Part shown: one piece after another, positions 26,005-35,543 of the stretch | How the letters are laid out: every line of letters starts with the position of its first letter | Position numbering within the stretch: position 1 is the stretch's first letter | Assembly: GCF_000237085.1 (NCBI RefSeq) | Contig: NC_016627.1 | Coordinates: 3,038,118-3,102,117 of the forward strand | Length of the DNA stretch: 64,000 nucleotides | Source: Acetivibrio clariflavus DSM 19732 | GTDB lineage: Bacteria; Bacillota; Clostridia; Acetivibrionales; Acetivibrionaceae | Direction: 5' to 3' | The notes under the pieces: model-generated | The model's input: the letters and a program-made list of their open reading frames with translations, nothing else | What the model was told of the DNA's origin: nothing | The model's database searches: none | Program-made: the position numbers and the translations under genes

Positions 26005-26604
26005 TCATTTGACGAATTCATCATCAAAAAGTTCCTTCTTTGCCTGAAGAATTTTTTTTAGTGCCTGCCTGGCTCTATTTATCCTTGATTTTACCGTACC
26101 TTCGGGACAATTAACAATTTTTGAAATTTCATCATAGCTAAATCCCTGAATATCCCTGAGTATAATCATACTTTTATAATCGTCGGGCAATTGCTGAATG
26201 GATTCATTAACAATGCTCTTGACTTCGTTACTCTCGGCTTCCATATCCGGGGTGGGAGCATTATCAGGCATTTGCCGCTTTACATCCCCATCATTCAATT
26301 CAATATCCTGATCCAAAGATACTATCGTTCTATTTTTTCTCTTACGCAATTCATCGAGACAGACGTTTGCTGTAATTCTGTAAATCCATGTTGAAAACGA
26401 TGAATCGCCCTTGAAATTTTTTATAGACCTGAAAGCTTTGATAAAAACCTCTTGAGCTAATTCATTTGCATCATCATAGTTACCTACCATTCTGAAGGCT
26501 ATATTAAATACTTTTTTCTGACAGCCAATTATAAGTTGTTCAAAAGCTTCCAGATCTCCCGATTTTGCCCTTTCTACCAAATCCTTTTCATTGCTGATAC
26601 TCAT
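26005..26604 (-). CDS. ECF-type RNA polymerase sigma factor
   Basis: A 199-residue sigma-70 family protein. Region 2 spans about residues 24-95 (FNIAFRMVGNYDDANELAQEVFIKAFRSIKNF and STWIYRITANVCLDELRKRK, split over conserved helices). Region 4 is at about 135-185 with LPDDYKSMIILRDIQGFSYDEI and CPEGTVKSRINRARQALK. It should direct RNA polymerase to stress promoters. Its partner anti-sigma gene follows on the same strand, but only after about 1.9 kb because of the IS110 insertion. A GGGGGTGA site is somewhat far (about 11 bases) from the ATG. Confidence 0.93.
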   Translation of the reverse strand: MSISNEKDLVERAKSGDLEAFEQLIIGCQKKVFNIAFRMVGNYDDANELAQEVFIKAFRSIKNFKGDSSFSTWIYRITANVCLDELRKRKNRTIVSLDQDIELNDGDVKRQMPDNAPTPDMEAESNEVKSIVNESIQQLPDDYKSMIILRDIQGFSYDEISKIVNCPEGTVKSRINRARQALKKILQAKKELFDDEFVK

Positions 26605-26998
26605 GCCGGCAGTCTCACCCCCTGCGCTTTTATATGTAAATTTTCATCTTTAAATTTTTTATCTAAAAAAACTCTTAGTCAAATTCCTTTTAACTATTAC
26701 TTTTCTGTTTGAAAAAGCTGAATATTCCCCTTTGAAGGATGCATTTTACAAATATAGGCTTGAAGTCTTTGCACAGCGGAGCAACCAGCCTTAAGCACCC
26801 TCTTCAAATTAGAAAAAAACTCCCTTTTCCTTCCTCAATACAGAAATTATCACAAATGAGTCAAGTCTCCCTATATTACAATAATTTCAATGCCAAAATT
26901 AATTTTTTCCGGGACTTTAACCAAACCAGATTTGCACATTATGTATTCAAATGATATTATACCTTTTTTTCGTTCTCTTTGAAACTGCTAATGAAAAT
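26605..26998 (-). other. Long untranslated region upstream of the sigma gene
   Basis: No convincing gene on either strand. On the minus strand a TATAAT occurs at 26961-26956, and GAGAAC lies about 10 bases further upstream; this could be a promoter with an ECF-like element. The rest, about 350 nt, would be a long leader. A segment near 26755-26800 can fold with GGCU/AGCC and UUGC/GCAA pairs. I match it to no known riboswitch. Confidence 0.35.
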
Positions 26999-27051
26999 AA
27001 GTCATAAAATTTTAACATTCAGTCAAAAGTGAATATATAATTTTATGACTT
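26999..27051 (-). terminator. Strong hairpin after ydcF
   Basis: A perfect 13-bp outer stem (26999-27011 with 27039-27051), extended inward by further A-T pairs, lies 27 bases beyond the ydcF stop. The minus strand continues ATTTTC, so it is probably the operon terminator. Confidence 0.65.
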
Positions 27052-27077
27052 TTATAGGAATCTGAAAAGTCATCCCG

Positions 27078-27734
27078 TTATTTTATTAAATGAGAGGTAA
27101 ATCCAAATTCGACCAGTTTATCAAAAGCCCTCCACACGTCCTGCGGAATATCCTGATATACCTGAAATCCTTTTTCTGCGTATATTTTTATGCGCTGTAA
27201 ATCTCCGACCATTATACTTATTACTTCCTCACGGGTAATCTCACCGTCACAATAGGTATTCAAATACTCTTCAAAACCAATTTGAGGAGAAGTTACCATT
27301 ATCTTTTTTACATCCCATAGTTTTTTGATGGTGGCATAACTTCTTCTTTCCATATAAGGTTTATGAACTGCAATAATAGAATTGACTTCTAATCCCCTAT
27401 TATTTATCAAATCCCTTGAAAAAATTACATTTTCACCGGTATTTGAAGCCTTTGTTTCCAGTAGCACCTTATCCTCGGGTACACCCATACTTAATACAAT
27501 CTCTGCAAACTTCTCAGCTTCTGTCTTGTTCCAGAGTTTTTTGGTAATTTTCCCAAATCCCCCGGATATAACCATAAAAGGAGCCAAACCCATAAGACAA
27601 AGCTCAGCTCCTCTTTTGGCAACACGAGTGTCATGGCTTCCCAAAACCAATATACAGTCAGCATAAGCCAACTCATGATTCATATGATGATAGTCCCAAA
27701 TAATTTTTGCATAGTGTTCTACTTCTTTGTTCAT
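27078..27734 (-). CDS. YdcF-like (DUF218) protein
   Basis: A 218-residue cytoplasmic protein of the DUF218/YdcF family. Its core has DCILVLGSHDTRVAKRGAEL near residues 26-45, FMVISGGFGK, and the ETKASNTGENVIFSRDL segment that forms the conserved T/N-x-x-E-N motif. E. coli YdcF binds S-adenosylmethionine; membrane relatives act in envelope biology. The reaction is unknown. GGGAG precedes the ATG, and the gene starts 9 bases after ftsY ends, so it is the last gene of the smc-ftsY-ydcF run. Confidence 0.8.
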   Translation of the reverse strand: MNKEVEHYAKIIWDYHHMNHELAYADCILVLGSHDTRVAKRGAELCLMGLAPFMVISGGFGKITKKLWNKTEAEKFAEIVLSMGVPEDKVLLETKASNTGENVIFSRDLINNRGLEVNSIIAVHKPYMERRSYATIKKLWDVKKIMVTSPQIGFEEYLNTYCDGEITREEVISIMVGDLQRIKIYAEKGFQVYQDIPQDVWRAFDKLVEFGFTSHLIK

Positions 27735-27743
27735 ATATTCTCC

Positions 27744-28652
27744 CTATGAAAATAACGCTTCAACAAACTCATCGGCGTTAAATCTCTGCAAGTCATCAAT
27801 CTTTTCCCCGACTCCAATCAGCTTAACAGGGATATTAAGCTCTGAAGAAATGGCAATTACAATACCGCCTTTAGCTGTACCGTCCAGTTTTGTCAGAACA
27901 ATACCCGACACCGGAGATACTTCTTTAAAAGTTTTAGCCTGAACAATGGCGTTTTGCCCTGTAGTTGCATCTAAGACCAAAAGCACTTCTTTCGATGCTT
28001 CCGGCAACTCTCTGTCAATTATACGGAATATCTTTTTCAATTCATCCATTAAATTCTTTTTATTATGAAGTCTTCCCGCTGTGTCACATATCAATACATC
28101 GCTTTTTCTTGCTTTTACTGCCTGTATAGCATCAAATACAACGGCAGCAGGGTCTGAGCCTTCAGAATGCTTTATCAGCTCTACCCCAACTCTATTAGCC
28201 CATATTTCCAATTGATCTATAGCGGCTGCTCTAAAAGTATCGGCTGCAGCCATTACAACTTTTTTACCCTTTTGCTTAAGCTGGTTCGCAATTTTTCCAA
28301 TGGAAGTAGTCTTTCCGACACCATTGACCCCCACTACAACAATAACGCTGGGTGAAGCTTCCACATTTAATTCGGTACTGCCTATTGAAAGCAGTTCCTT
28401 TAATTCATCCTTAAGTAATTCCTTGACTTTTAAAGGATCGGTAATCTTGTTCTCTTTCACCTTTTTCTTAAGATCTTCAATAATCCTAAGAGTTGCTTCA
28501 GTACCTACATCCGAGGTGATAAGAATTTCTTCCAGTTCGTCAAACAACTCTTCGTCAATTTTCCCGAAGGAAACCAAAACCTGGTCTATTCTCTCGGTTA
28601 TCGCATTTTTAGTTTTCTTAAGTCCCTCTTTCAGCTTATCAAAAAAACCCAT
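27744..28652 (-). CDS. ftsY: Signal recognition particle receptor FtsY
   Basis: A 302-residue NG-domain GTPase that docks SRP-ribosome complexes at the membrane. Visible motifs are GVNGVGKTTSIGKIA (P-loop), DTFRAAAIDQLEIWA, DTAGRLHNK, and TKLDGTAKGG near the C-terminus. The acidic A domain of other FtsY proteins is absent; the protein starts with an amphipathic helix, MGFFDKLKEGLKKTKN, which may bind lipids, as in many Gram-positives. GGAGG lies about 9 bases before the ATG. It follows smc closely on the same strand. Confidence 0.96.
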   Translation of the reverse strand: MGFFDKLKEGLKKTKNAITERIDQVLVSFGKIDEELFDELEEILITSDVGTEATLRIIEDLKKKVKENKITDPLKVKELLKDELKELLSIGSTELNVEASPSVIVVVGVNGVGKTTSIGKIANQLKQKGKKVVMAAADTFRAAAIDQLEIWANRVGVELIKHSEGSDPAAVVFDAIQAVKARKSDVLICDTAGRLHNKKNLMDELKKIFRIIDRELPEASKEVLLVLDATTGQNAIVQAKTFKEVSPVSGIVLTKLDGTAKGGIVIAISSELNIPVKLIGVGEKIDDLQRFNADEFVEALFS

Positions 28653-28773
28653 AATTTATATCCTCCATTCAAAATTTCAACTAAAATGATTTTATATAAA
28701 ATTTCTCATTTATCTTTTTCAACGGCAAATTCCATTAATAAGCCAGTGCCAAAGGCAATTTTTCTTTAACTTT

Positions 28774-31700
28774 CTAGCTAACCTTTTCGCCCAATTTCAA
28801 TGACACTACCTTTGAAACACCATGTTCCTGCATGGTAACCCCATAAAGCGTATCACACACTTCCATTGTACCCTTTCTATGGGTAATAACCGCAAATTGC
28901 GTCAAGTGCGAATGCTTTTTCAGATACTGTGCAAACTTGTTAACATTGGCATCATCCAATGCTGCTTCAATCTCATCAAGCACACAGAAAGGAGTCGGGT
29001 TAAGTCTTAATATAGCAAATAAAAGAGCAATAGCGGTAAATGCCTTTTCTCCTCCAGAAAGCAGCATGAGATTCTGAAGCTTTTTGCCCGGAGGCTGTAC
29101 TTCAATTTCAATTCCACTCTCTAATACATTTTCCTTGTCCAAAAGAATCAGTTCGGCATGACCTCCGTCAAAAAGCTCTCGAAATACCATATTGAAATTG
29201 TCATTTATAAGTTTAAACTGTTCTAAAAATTGGCGTTTCATAATTGATGTCATTTCGTCTATAACCTTTCGGAGCTTTTCCTCAGCCTGTTCCATATCGT
29301 TTCTCTGAGCTGTCATAAACTCAAACCGCTCTTTTGTCTTTATATAGTCATCAATTGCTGCTACGTTTACAGGTCCTAACTCCTTTATTTCGTTCCTTAT
29401 CTCGTTAATCTGTTTTTGAGCCTGAGCAATGCTTCCAATATCCTTTTTAAAGACTAAAGCATTTGTATAGGTGAGTTCGTACTCATCCCACATCCTGTTT
29501 TGAATTGCTTCCATCTCTGACTCTATCTTTGCTTTTTTTACTTCTATGCGGTTGTGTTCTTCCTGAAGCAAAAGTATATTTTTGTTAATTTCAGCTATTT
29601 TATTCAATATATCTTGCGTTTCTTTTTCGAGTTCTTTCCTCTCTTCAACTATCCTATCTATTTCAAGAGTCTTACCCAGTTTTTCTTCTTCATAACCTTT
29701 TATCAAAAGCTTCAAGCCTTCATTTTTTTCATTTAACGATTTGACCTCTTCGAAATTTTTATTCTTTTCCAATCGTTTTCTTTCAATGCTTTTTGTAAGA
29801 CTTTCCCGCTCAGAAGCAATCCTTTCAATTGCTTCATTGACTCCGGCAATACTGTCCAATATTGAATTGACCGAAATCTTGTAATCGGTAATATCTCTAT
29901 GCAAAGCATCACGTGCAGACTGGCCTTCTTTATGTTTTTCCTGATATTCGGCCACAATCCTCTTAGCTTCTGCAATTTCATTCTCAATCTGATTCAACTC
30001 TTCCAAATATTTCGAAAGCTCCTGCTCGGTATTTTGTACCTGTCTTGACAGCTGTTCCTTCTCCTGCCTGAGCATCTCTATTCTAGCAATAATCCTCTTG
30101 ATATTATCCTCAATCTGAGCCAAATGACTTTCATCCCTGATTACAATAAGTTCATTGTTTTTTAAACTGTCTTCTTCTATTGAAATATCGTTTATAACTG
30201 TTCCGAGTTCCCGGTTCAGTTCATTTATGCTCTCTTCCAAAGCTGTTTCTTCAGCTTTAAGCCGCACCAAGGCTTCTTCCAGTTCTTGTACTTCCCTGTT
30301 TCTGCTTAATATCCCCGATTCTCTATGCTCTTTGCTACCTCCTGACATAGATCCGGTAGTACTTAGGATATCCCCTTCAAGGGTAACGATTCTAAAGCTG
30401 TACCCGAACTTGCGAGCCATTTTAATACCCGAATCGAGATTGTCAACAATAACAACTTTACCTAAAAAACTCAGTATTATACCTTTATATTCGGGATTAT
30501 AGGAAATCAAGTCGGAAGCAACACCGATAAAACCTTCCTGATTCCTTATATCTCTTAAAATATTGTCATCAAATGTCTTTCCGTTCACTGAAGAAATAGG
30601 CAGGAAAGTTGCTCTTCCCAGTCGGTTGTTTTTCAAATATTCAATTGCCCTTTTGGCATCTTCCTCCGTTGAAGTAACAATGTTTTGCAGTGCCCCTCCA
30701 AGAGTCATTTCTATTGCAGTCTCATATTTGCTTTCAACCTTGATCAGCTGTGCCAAAGCCCCATGAATGCCTTTCCCCAATTGCGGTGAATTCTGGCATG
30801 CCTGTAAAAGCAGTTTAACGCTCTTACTATATCCCTCAAGGTTTCTTTCCATATCTTTAAGCATTTTTTGTCTTGAGGTCTTAAACTGTATGTCCGATTT
30901 TACAGCATTCTGCTTCTTCCTCTCTGCCTCAAGGGCTTGTGCCAACTCCGCCTTTTTCCTGTTTAAAGTTTCCAATTTATCTTTTATACCTTTGATCAAA
31001 TTTTTAGTCTTTGAAATGCTGTCACAAAGGTCTTCTTTTTTCATCGTCTCTCTGTCTTTTTCCAAAGCCAGTTGCCTAACTTCTTCATCAATACTCAGTT
31101 TTCTCTTATTTATAACCTCAATATGGTTTTTAACATTGTTAATCTGGGTCTTTTTATCCGACTGTAAATCCAATTTATCCATTATGTCGGACTTCAAATT
31201 TTCAATGTGCCGTTCATGTTCGTTTAATGTAGATAATAAATCCTGAAGCTTTTTTTCGGCTTCCTCTAACTTACCGTTGTATTCGGCAAGCCTTTCATTC
31301 AAATACTTTATTTTTTCGTTCTTAGCAGTTTCTTCCTCCGAAATATCAGAAAGCTTCTTTTCTATCTCTTCTATTTCGCCATCAAGCCTTGAAATATTAG
31401 AGGAAAGATTGTTCTTTCTCTCGTCATTAAGCTTGATTTCCGAATTGCACTTCTCCAGACTGTTTTCAATATTGTAAAACTCCTGTTTTGAGTTATCAAG
31501 CTTTATCTCCAGCTCTTTCAGCAATGAAAGTTTCTTTTGATTAAGCAAAGTAATATCTTCAAGCTTTTTATTCTCATTTTCAATATCTTCTTTGATAGAA
31601 ATGTAACTTTCCTCAAATTCCTTTATTTTTTCCTTGTACTTAGAAATATTTTCTATATAAACATTTATCTCCAACTCTTTCAAGGTATCCCTAAGATTAA

Positions 31701-32346
31701 GATATCTTTTGGCAACATCCGATTGCTGTTTTAGCGGTTCTAGCTGTGTTTCCAACTCATTAATAATATCATTGATTCTTAGAAGATTTTGCTTTGTAAG
31801 TTCAAGTTTTTTTTCAGCTTCTATCTTTCTAACCTTATACTTCATAATTCCTGAAGCTTCTTCAAAAAGAGCTCTTCTCTCTTCCGATTTTGAACTTAAT
31901 ATTTCGTCAACTCTTCCCTGTCCTATGATAGAGTATCCGTCCTTACCTATACCCGTATCCAATAAAAGCTCATTGACATCTTTTAAGCGGCAGGGGCTTT
32001 TATTAATGAAATATTCACTTTCTCCGGAACGGTATACTCTTCTGGTTATAGTAACTTCACTATAATCAATAGGTAAAGCGTGATCTTCGTTGTCAATTGT
32101 AAGGGATACTTCCGCAAACCCCAGCTGTTTCCTGTGTTCGGTACCGGCAAAGATAACATCCTCCATCTTGCCTCCTCTTAAAGTTTTAGCACTCTGCTCG
32201 CCTAAAACCCATCGGATGGCATCGGATATATTACTCTTACCGCTTCCGTTTGGACCTACAACGGCTGTAATTCCCGAATTGAACTCTATAGTTATTCTGT
32301 CGGCAAACGACTTAAATCCCTGCATCTCAAGCCTTTTTAAGTACAT
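28774..32346 (-). CDS. smc: Chromosome segregation ATPase SMC
   Basis: An 1190-residue protein of standard length. The N-terminal head holds GPNGSGKSNISDAIRWVLGE. Long coiled coils follow at about 170-490 and 670-1000, around a hinge with GIHGALAQLI and GGALQNIV. The C-terminal head has LLSGGEKAFTAIALLFA and CVLDEIEAALDDANV. It condenses and organises the chromosome with ScpA and ScpB. The start MYLKRLEMQGFKSFADR was taken, with GGGGTG upstream; an earlier TTG adds ten residues without support. The smc-ftsY order is typical of Firmicutes, though rnc, often just before smc, is replaced by a pdxA-like gene. Confidence 0.97.
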   Translation of the reverse strand: MYLKRLEMQGFKSFADRITIEFNSGITAVVGPNGSGKSNISDAIRWVLGEQSAKTLRGGKMEDVIFAGTEHRKQLGFAEVSLTIDNEDHALPIDYSEVTITRRVYRSGESEYFINKSPCRLKDVNELLLDTGIGKDGYSIIGQGRVDEILSSKSEERRALFEEASGIMKYKVRKIEAEKKLELTKQNLLRINDIINELETQLEPLKQQSDVAKRYLNLRDTLKELEINVYIENISKYKEKIKEFEESYISIKEDIENENKKLEDITLLNQKKLSLLKELEIKLDNSKQEFYNIENSLEKCNSEIKLNDERKNNLSSNISRLDGEIEEIEKKLSDISEEETAKNEKIKYLNERLAEYNGKLEEAEKKLQDLLSTLNEHERHIENLKSDIMDKLDLQSDKKTQINNVKNHIEVINKRKLSIDEEVRQLALEKDRETMKKEDLCDSISKTKNLIKGIKDKLETLNRKKAELAQALEAERKKQNAVKSDIQFKTSRQKMLKDMERNLEGYSKSVKLLLQACQNSPQLGKGIHGALAQLIKVESKYETAIEMTLGGALQNIVTSTEEDAKRAIEYLKNNRLGRATFLPISSVNGKTFDDNILRDIRNQEGFIGVASDLISYNPEYKGIILSFLGKVVIVDNLDSGIKMARKFGYSFRIVTLEGDILSTTGSMSGGSKEHRESGILSRNREVQELEEALVRLKAEETALEESINELNRELGTVINDISIEEDSLKNNELIVIRDESHLAQIEDNIKRIIARIEMLRQEKEQLSRQVQNTEQELSKYLEELNQIENEIAEAKRIVAEYQEKHKEGQSARDALHRDITDYKISVNSILDSIAGVNEAIERIASERESLTKSIERKRLEKNKNFEEVKSLNEKNEGLKLLIKGYEEEKLGKTLEIDRIVEERKELEKETQDILNKIAEINKNILLLQEEHNRIEVKKAKIESEMEAIQNRMWDEYELTYTNALVFKKDIGSIAQAQKQINEIRNEIKELGPVNVAAIDDYIKTKERFEFMTAQRNDMEQAEEKLRKVIDEMTSIMKRQFLEQFKLINDNFNMVFRELFDGGHAELILLDKENVLESGIEIEVQPPGKKLQNLMLLSGGEKAFTAIALLFAILRLNPTPFCVLDEIEAALDDANVNKFAQYLKKHSHLTQFAVITHRKGTMEVCDTLYGVTMQEHGVSKVVSLKLGEKVS

Positions 32347-32379
32347 CGGAACACCCCGGAATCTATAATTATTCAAACA

Positions 32380-32512
32380 AATTTCTTATTAATTTTAACA
32401 TATTTAATTAATTTATCAATAGTATGAAAAGTCAAAGAAGCCATATTAGGCCCATCCCAATAATTATAAAAATGCCTAATCTTGAGATGGGATTATTAGC
32501 TTCAAAGTGTCT
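32380..32512 (-). terminator. Imperfect hairpin between pdxA-like gene and smc
   Basis: GAAGC/GCTTC and CCCATC/GATGGG pairs join 32439-32455 with 32487-32503 around a large loop; the minus strand then runs into CTTCTTTGACTTTT. A weak terminator or partial barrier is possible. Confidence 0.35.
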
Positions 32513-33511
32513 TTATCTGTTTTTATAGTTATTGGAATATTTTGCGGCAGTCAGAATTGCCTCTAACATGCTTATATGACTTGCTCTTCCTGTTCCGGCA
32601 ATATCAAAGGCCGTTCCGTGGTCAACCGATGTTCTTAAAAAAGGAAGTCCTATAGTTATAGATATTGTCCTTTCAAAATCCAGAGTTTTGGTGGCAATAT
32701 GTCCCTGGTCATGATAAAGGGACAATACGGCATCATACTTTCCTTTATAGGCCAGATAAAATACAGAATCAGCACCAATGGGTCCTTCAACCTTATAGCC
32801 CATTTTAGTTGCTTCCTCAACTGCTTTCTCAATTTCTCTTTCTTCGTCTCCGAACAGGCCATTTTCACCGCAATGGGGATTAAGGCCTGCCACCGCAACG
32901 GTACCATCGGTTAAACCTAACATTCTCAATGCTTTTGACGACCTTATGATATAGTCTAAAACTCTTTCTTTTGTAACCATATCACAAGCTTTTCGCAGTG
33001 ATACATGCCGGCTCAAAAAGAAAACCCTTAAATTCCCCACCTCAAACATGGTCAGGGGGTCATAGGTCCCTGTAAGACCTGCGAAAATCTCTGTATGCCC
33101 GACATAATCAACTCCTGCAGCTTTCAGCGACTCCTTGTTAATGGGAGTAGTAGCAACAGCATTAATTTTCCCCACCAAAGCCAAATCAATTGATTTTTTT
33201 ATATAACTGTATGCCGCTTTTCCGGCCAAAGCTTGAACTTTACCGTATTCAATCTCACCGGTATTCACTGTTTCATCATCTATCAGATATAAGGTATCCG
33301 GACTTGGATTTCCATCAAATATATCACTCAATATAGTTAGTTCCGTTTTCAATCCGCACACGGACAAAGCTTTTAAAATTGAATCTTTACTTCCTATAAC
33401 CACAGGATTGCATACCTCATATATCTTTTTTTCCTTTAAGGCTTTAACTACAATTTCAGGGCCTATCCCTGCAGGATCTCCCATGGGTATTCCAATAATT
33501 GGTTTACTCAC
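32513..33511 (-). CDS. PdxA-family 4-phosphohydroxy-threonine/erythronate dehydrogenase
   Basis: A 332-residue NAD-dependent dehydrogenase with [12 protein letters not shown] at the start, [10 protein letters not shown], and [12 protein letters not shown] and [13 protein letters not shown], which supply metal-binding His and Asp. The family oxidises 4-phosphohydroxy-L-threonine in pyridoxal phosphate synthesis. Many clostridial members are the PdxA2 branch, which works on 4-phospho-D-erythronate in sugar-acid breakdown. I see no other pyridoxal gene nearby, so I leave the symbol open. The GTG start has AGGAGG 8 bases upstream. It lies between the exporter genes and smc. Confidence 0.88.
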   Translation of the reverse strand: MSKPIIGIPMGDPAGIGPEIVVKALKEKKIYEVCNPVVIGSKDSILKALSVCGLKTELTILSDIFDGNPSPDTLYLIDDETVNTGEIEYGKVQALAGKAAYSYIKKSIDLALVGKINAVATTPINKESLKAAGVDYVGHTEIFAGLTGTYDPLTMFEVGNLRVFFLSRHVSLRKACDMVTKERVLDYIIRSSKALRMLGLTDGTVAVAGLNPHCGENGLFGDEEREIEKAVEEATKMGYKVEGPIGADSVFYLAYKGKYDAVLSLYHDQGHIATKTLDFERTISITIGLPFLRTSVDHGTAFDIAGTGRASHISMLEAILTAAKYSNNYKNR

Positions 33512-33701
33512 CTATATTTCCTCCTATGGCTCTCTTTATATCTTTCTTTTTAACTTTCGCAGCAATAGTTCATCCTAAAACCAATCAATTTGAATTTGCC
33601 GATAGTATCGTTATAAAATATTTTTATCAATAATAATCCCTTATTAATAATTTTTCATCCTAAAGTTACTGTAAAAATTCAACTGTTTATTTAAATTCGA
33701 C

Positions 33702-34832
33702 TTAGTCTATACTTATCTCCAAATTCACATTAAAATTAGGTTTTAAAAAACCATCATTGTCATCAATGTTGATTTCTACAAGGATTGTAGTCTCTCCATT
33801 TTTTTCTTTAGCTATATTTGAAATATATGTAACTTTACCGCTATATTCTTTAGACTTATCTGCCTGAGGAACTATTTTAACTTTTGAGTCAATTTTTACA
33901 TCTTTTATAAACTCCTCAGGAACATCGGCTTCTACTATTACTGAGTCCAAATCAACTATACTTAACACCTTTTTTGTCGTATTTATATTTTCGCCCTTAA
34001 CATAATTTATATCATAAACTATAGCCTTCTCGATATCGGATATTATCGTATTGTCCTTTATGTAGCTTTTGTCGATCTTTCTCTTCATTAACTCAATTTT
34101 ACTCTCAAGGCTTTTAATCTTATCTTGGCAAGTGGCTTTTGCATTCTCGTAACCATCCATTTTTACGGAATTTTGATTAATTGTGAGTTCCAAATTCTCA
34201 ATTTCCTTCTGAAGATTATATTTAGTCTTCTCAAGCGCTGTCTCTATATCATTTACAGACTTTCTGCTCTTCTCAGCATTTCTCTCGTACATCTCCAACT
34301 GCTCTTTTGACACTGTTCCCGCTTTAAAAAGTTCCTGCTGAGTCTTCAGATCTTTTAAAGAATCGTCATATGCTTTCCTGGCATTTTCCAAATCACTCAT
34401 CAATAGTTTCAAATCCGGATGATTGTTATTTTTTAAGTAGTCCTGCAATTCCTTTAAATCCTTTTTTAATTTTTCCAATATCAGTTGACTGTTTTTCATC
34501 TCCAATTGATTGTTCTCAATCTCAAGTTTTAATGAATTTATTTCTGCTTCAGTTGAATTCATTTGACTTTTAAATTCGTCGTAATTCATTACCAAAAGCA
34601 CATCACCTTTATTGACCTTCTGTCCGTCTTTAACCGGTATATCTTCAACAAAAGCGGGAAAATCCAGATAAATATCCTTTACATCCTTAGCTTTTACAAT
34701 TCCAAAAGTATCTACTGTTACAGGTCTTTCAACAACATCCCCGGATGATACAGTGGAGTTTTCCTTTTTTTCACTGCAACCGGATATGAAAAGCAATGAT
34801 GCAATCAATATCAATCCCATTATCTTTCTCAT
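33702..34832 (-). CDS. Periplasmic-adaptor-type lipoprotein of an ABC exporter (HlyD/MacA-like)
   Basis: A 376-residue lipoprotein: signal peptide MRKIMGLILIASLLF with lipobox ISGC, so Cys is about residue 19. A biotinyl-lipoyl-like half (VEDIPVKDGQKVNKGDVLLV) is followed by a long coiled coil (about 85-250), then the second lipoyl half and a beta-barrel domain ending in LKPNFNVNLEISID. Such adaptors connect MacB/FtsX-type permeases to the outside. The gene overlaps the ATPase gene by 4 bases (ATGA), so the two are translationally coupled. It ends the transporter block downstream of the biosynthetic cluster, and probably serves export of its product. Confidence 0.88.
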   Translation of the reverse strand: MRKIMGLILIASLLFISGCSEKKENSTVSSGDVVERPVTVDTFGIVKAKDVKDIYLDFPAFVEDIPVKDGQKVNKGDVLLVMNYDEFKSQMNSTEAEINSLKLEIENNQLEMKNSQLILEKLKKDLKELQDYLKNNNHPDLKLLMSDLENARKAYDDSLKDLKTQQELFKAGTVSKEQLEMYERNAEKSRKSVNDIETALEKTKYNLQKEIENLELTINQNSVKMDGYENAKATCQDKIKSLESKIELMKRKIDKSYIKDNTIISDIEKAIVYDINYVKGENINTTKKVLSIVDLDSVIVEADVPEEFIKDVKIDSKVKIVPQADKSKEYSGKVTYISNIAKEKNGETTILVEINIDDNDGFLKPNFNVNLEISID

Positions 34833-35506
34833 ATTTCCTCAACTCTCCCATCTCTTACATGTATTATTCTGTTGCCGTATTCTGCTGCTTCCTTAGAATG
34901 AGTAACTTGTATTATTGTCTTTCCCTTTTCCTCGTTTATCCTCTTTAAAAGCAGCATGATTTCCGTTCCCGATTTACTGTCCAGGTTACCGATAGGTTCA
35001 TCGGCCAAAATAACATCCGGCTCGTTTATTAACGCTCTGGCAATAGCTACCCTTTGCTGCTGTCCACCGGATAATTCTCTGGGCGTATGGTGGCGTCTAT
35101 CGGACAGGCCGACAATCTCAAGAAGCCCATCCAATTTTTTTCTGTAATCTTTAATTCTTTTACCGTCTAAAAGAACAGGAAGCATAATATTTTCCTCTAC
35201 ATTTAAATTCGGTATAAGATTATAAAACTGGAATACAAATCCAATTTCTCTTCTTCTCATAATACTTTCTTCTTTGTCTTTCATGACAGCCAATTCTTTT
35301 CCTTTAATTTTTACACTGCCGGAAGTGGGCTTATCCAATCCTCCAATTAAATATAAAAGCGTACTTTTACCCGAACCGGACGGCCCCATAATGGAGACAA
35401 ATTCACCACTCTGAATGGATAGATTAATGCCTTTCAGCACTTCAACATCTACAGTTCCAAGTTTATATGTTTTATAAAGATTTGTTATCTCAACTACTGC
35501 ATTCAA
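34829..35506 (-). CDS. ABC transporter ATP-binding protein (MacB/LolD-like)
   Basis: A 225-residue ATPase with GPSGSGKST (Walker A), the Q loop FQFYNLIPNL, LSGGQQQRVAIARAL (signature), VILADEP (Walker B) and the His switch in VTHSKEAAEYG. It powers the adjacent two-domain FtsX permease. The in-frame start is a TTG with GGGGGG about 9 bases upstream; a nearby ATG is out of frame. It overlaps the adaptor gene and starts 37 bases after the permease. Confidence 0.94.
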   Translation of the reverse strand: MNAVVEITNLYKTYKLGTVDVEVLKGINLSIQSGEFVSIMGPSGSGKSTLLYLIGGLDKPTSGSVKIKGKELAVMKDKEESIMRRREIGFVFQFYNLIPNLNVEENIMLPVLLDGKRIKDYRKKLDGLLEIVGLSDRRHHTPRELSGGQQQRVAIARALINEPDVILADEPIGNLDSKSGTEIMLLLKRINEEKGKTIIQVTHSKEAAEYGNRIIHVRDGRVEEI

Positions 35507-35543
35507 AATCGATTATCCCCCCCGTACCAAAATTTATAAAGGA

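Noticed and set aside
26739-26954. 71-codon plus-strand frame upstream of the sigma gene
   Set aside because: No ribosome site, no recognisable family, and it overlaps the expected promoter and leader of the sigma gene.
28822-32368. Many open frames on the plus strand opposite smc
   Set aside because: They are shadows of the minus-strand smc gene: no ribosome sites, serine- and phenylalanine-rich low-information residues, and smc is full length and recognisable.
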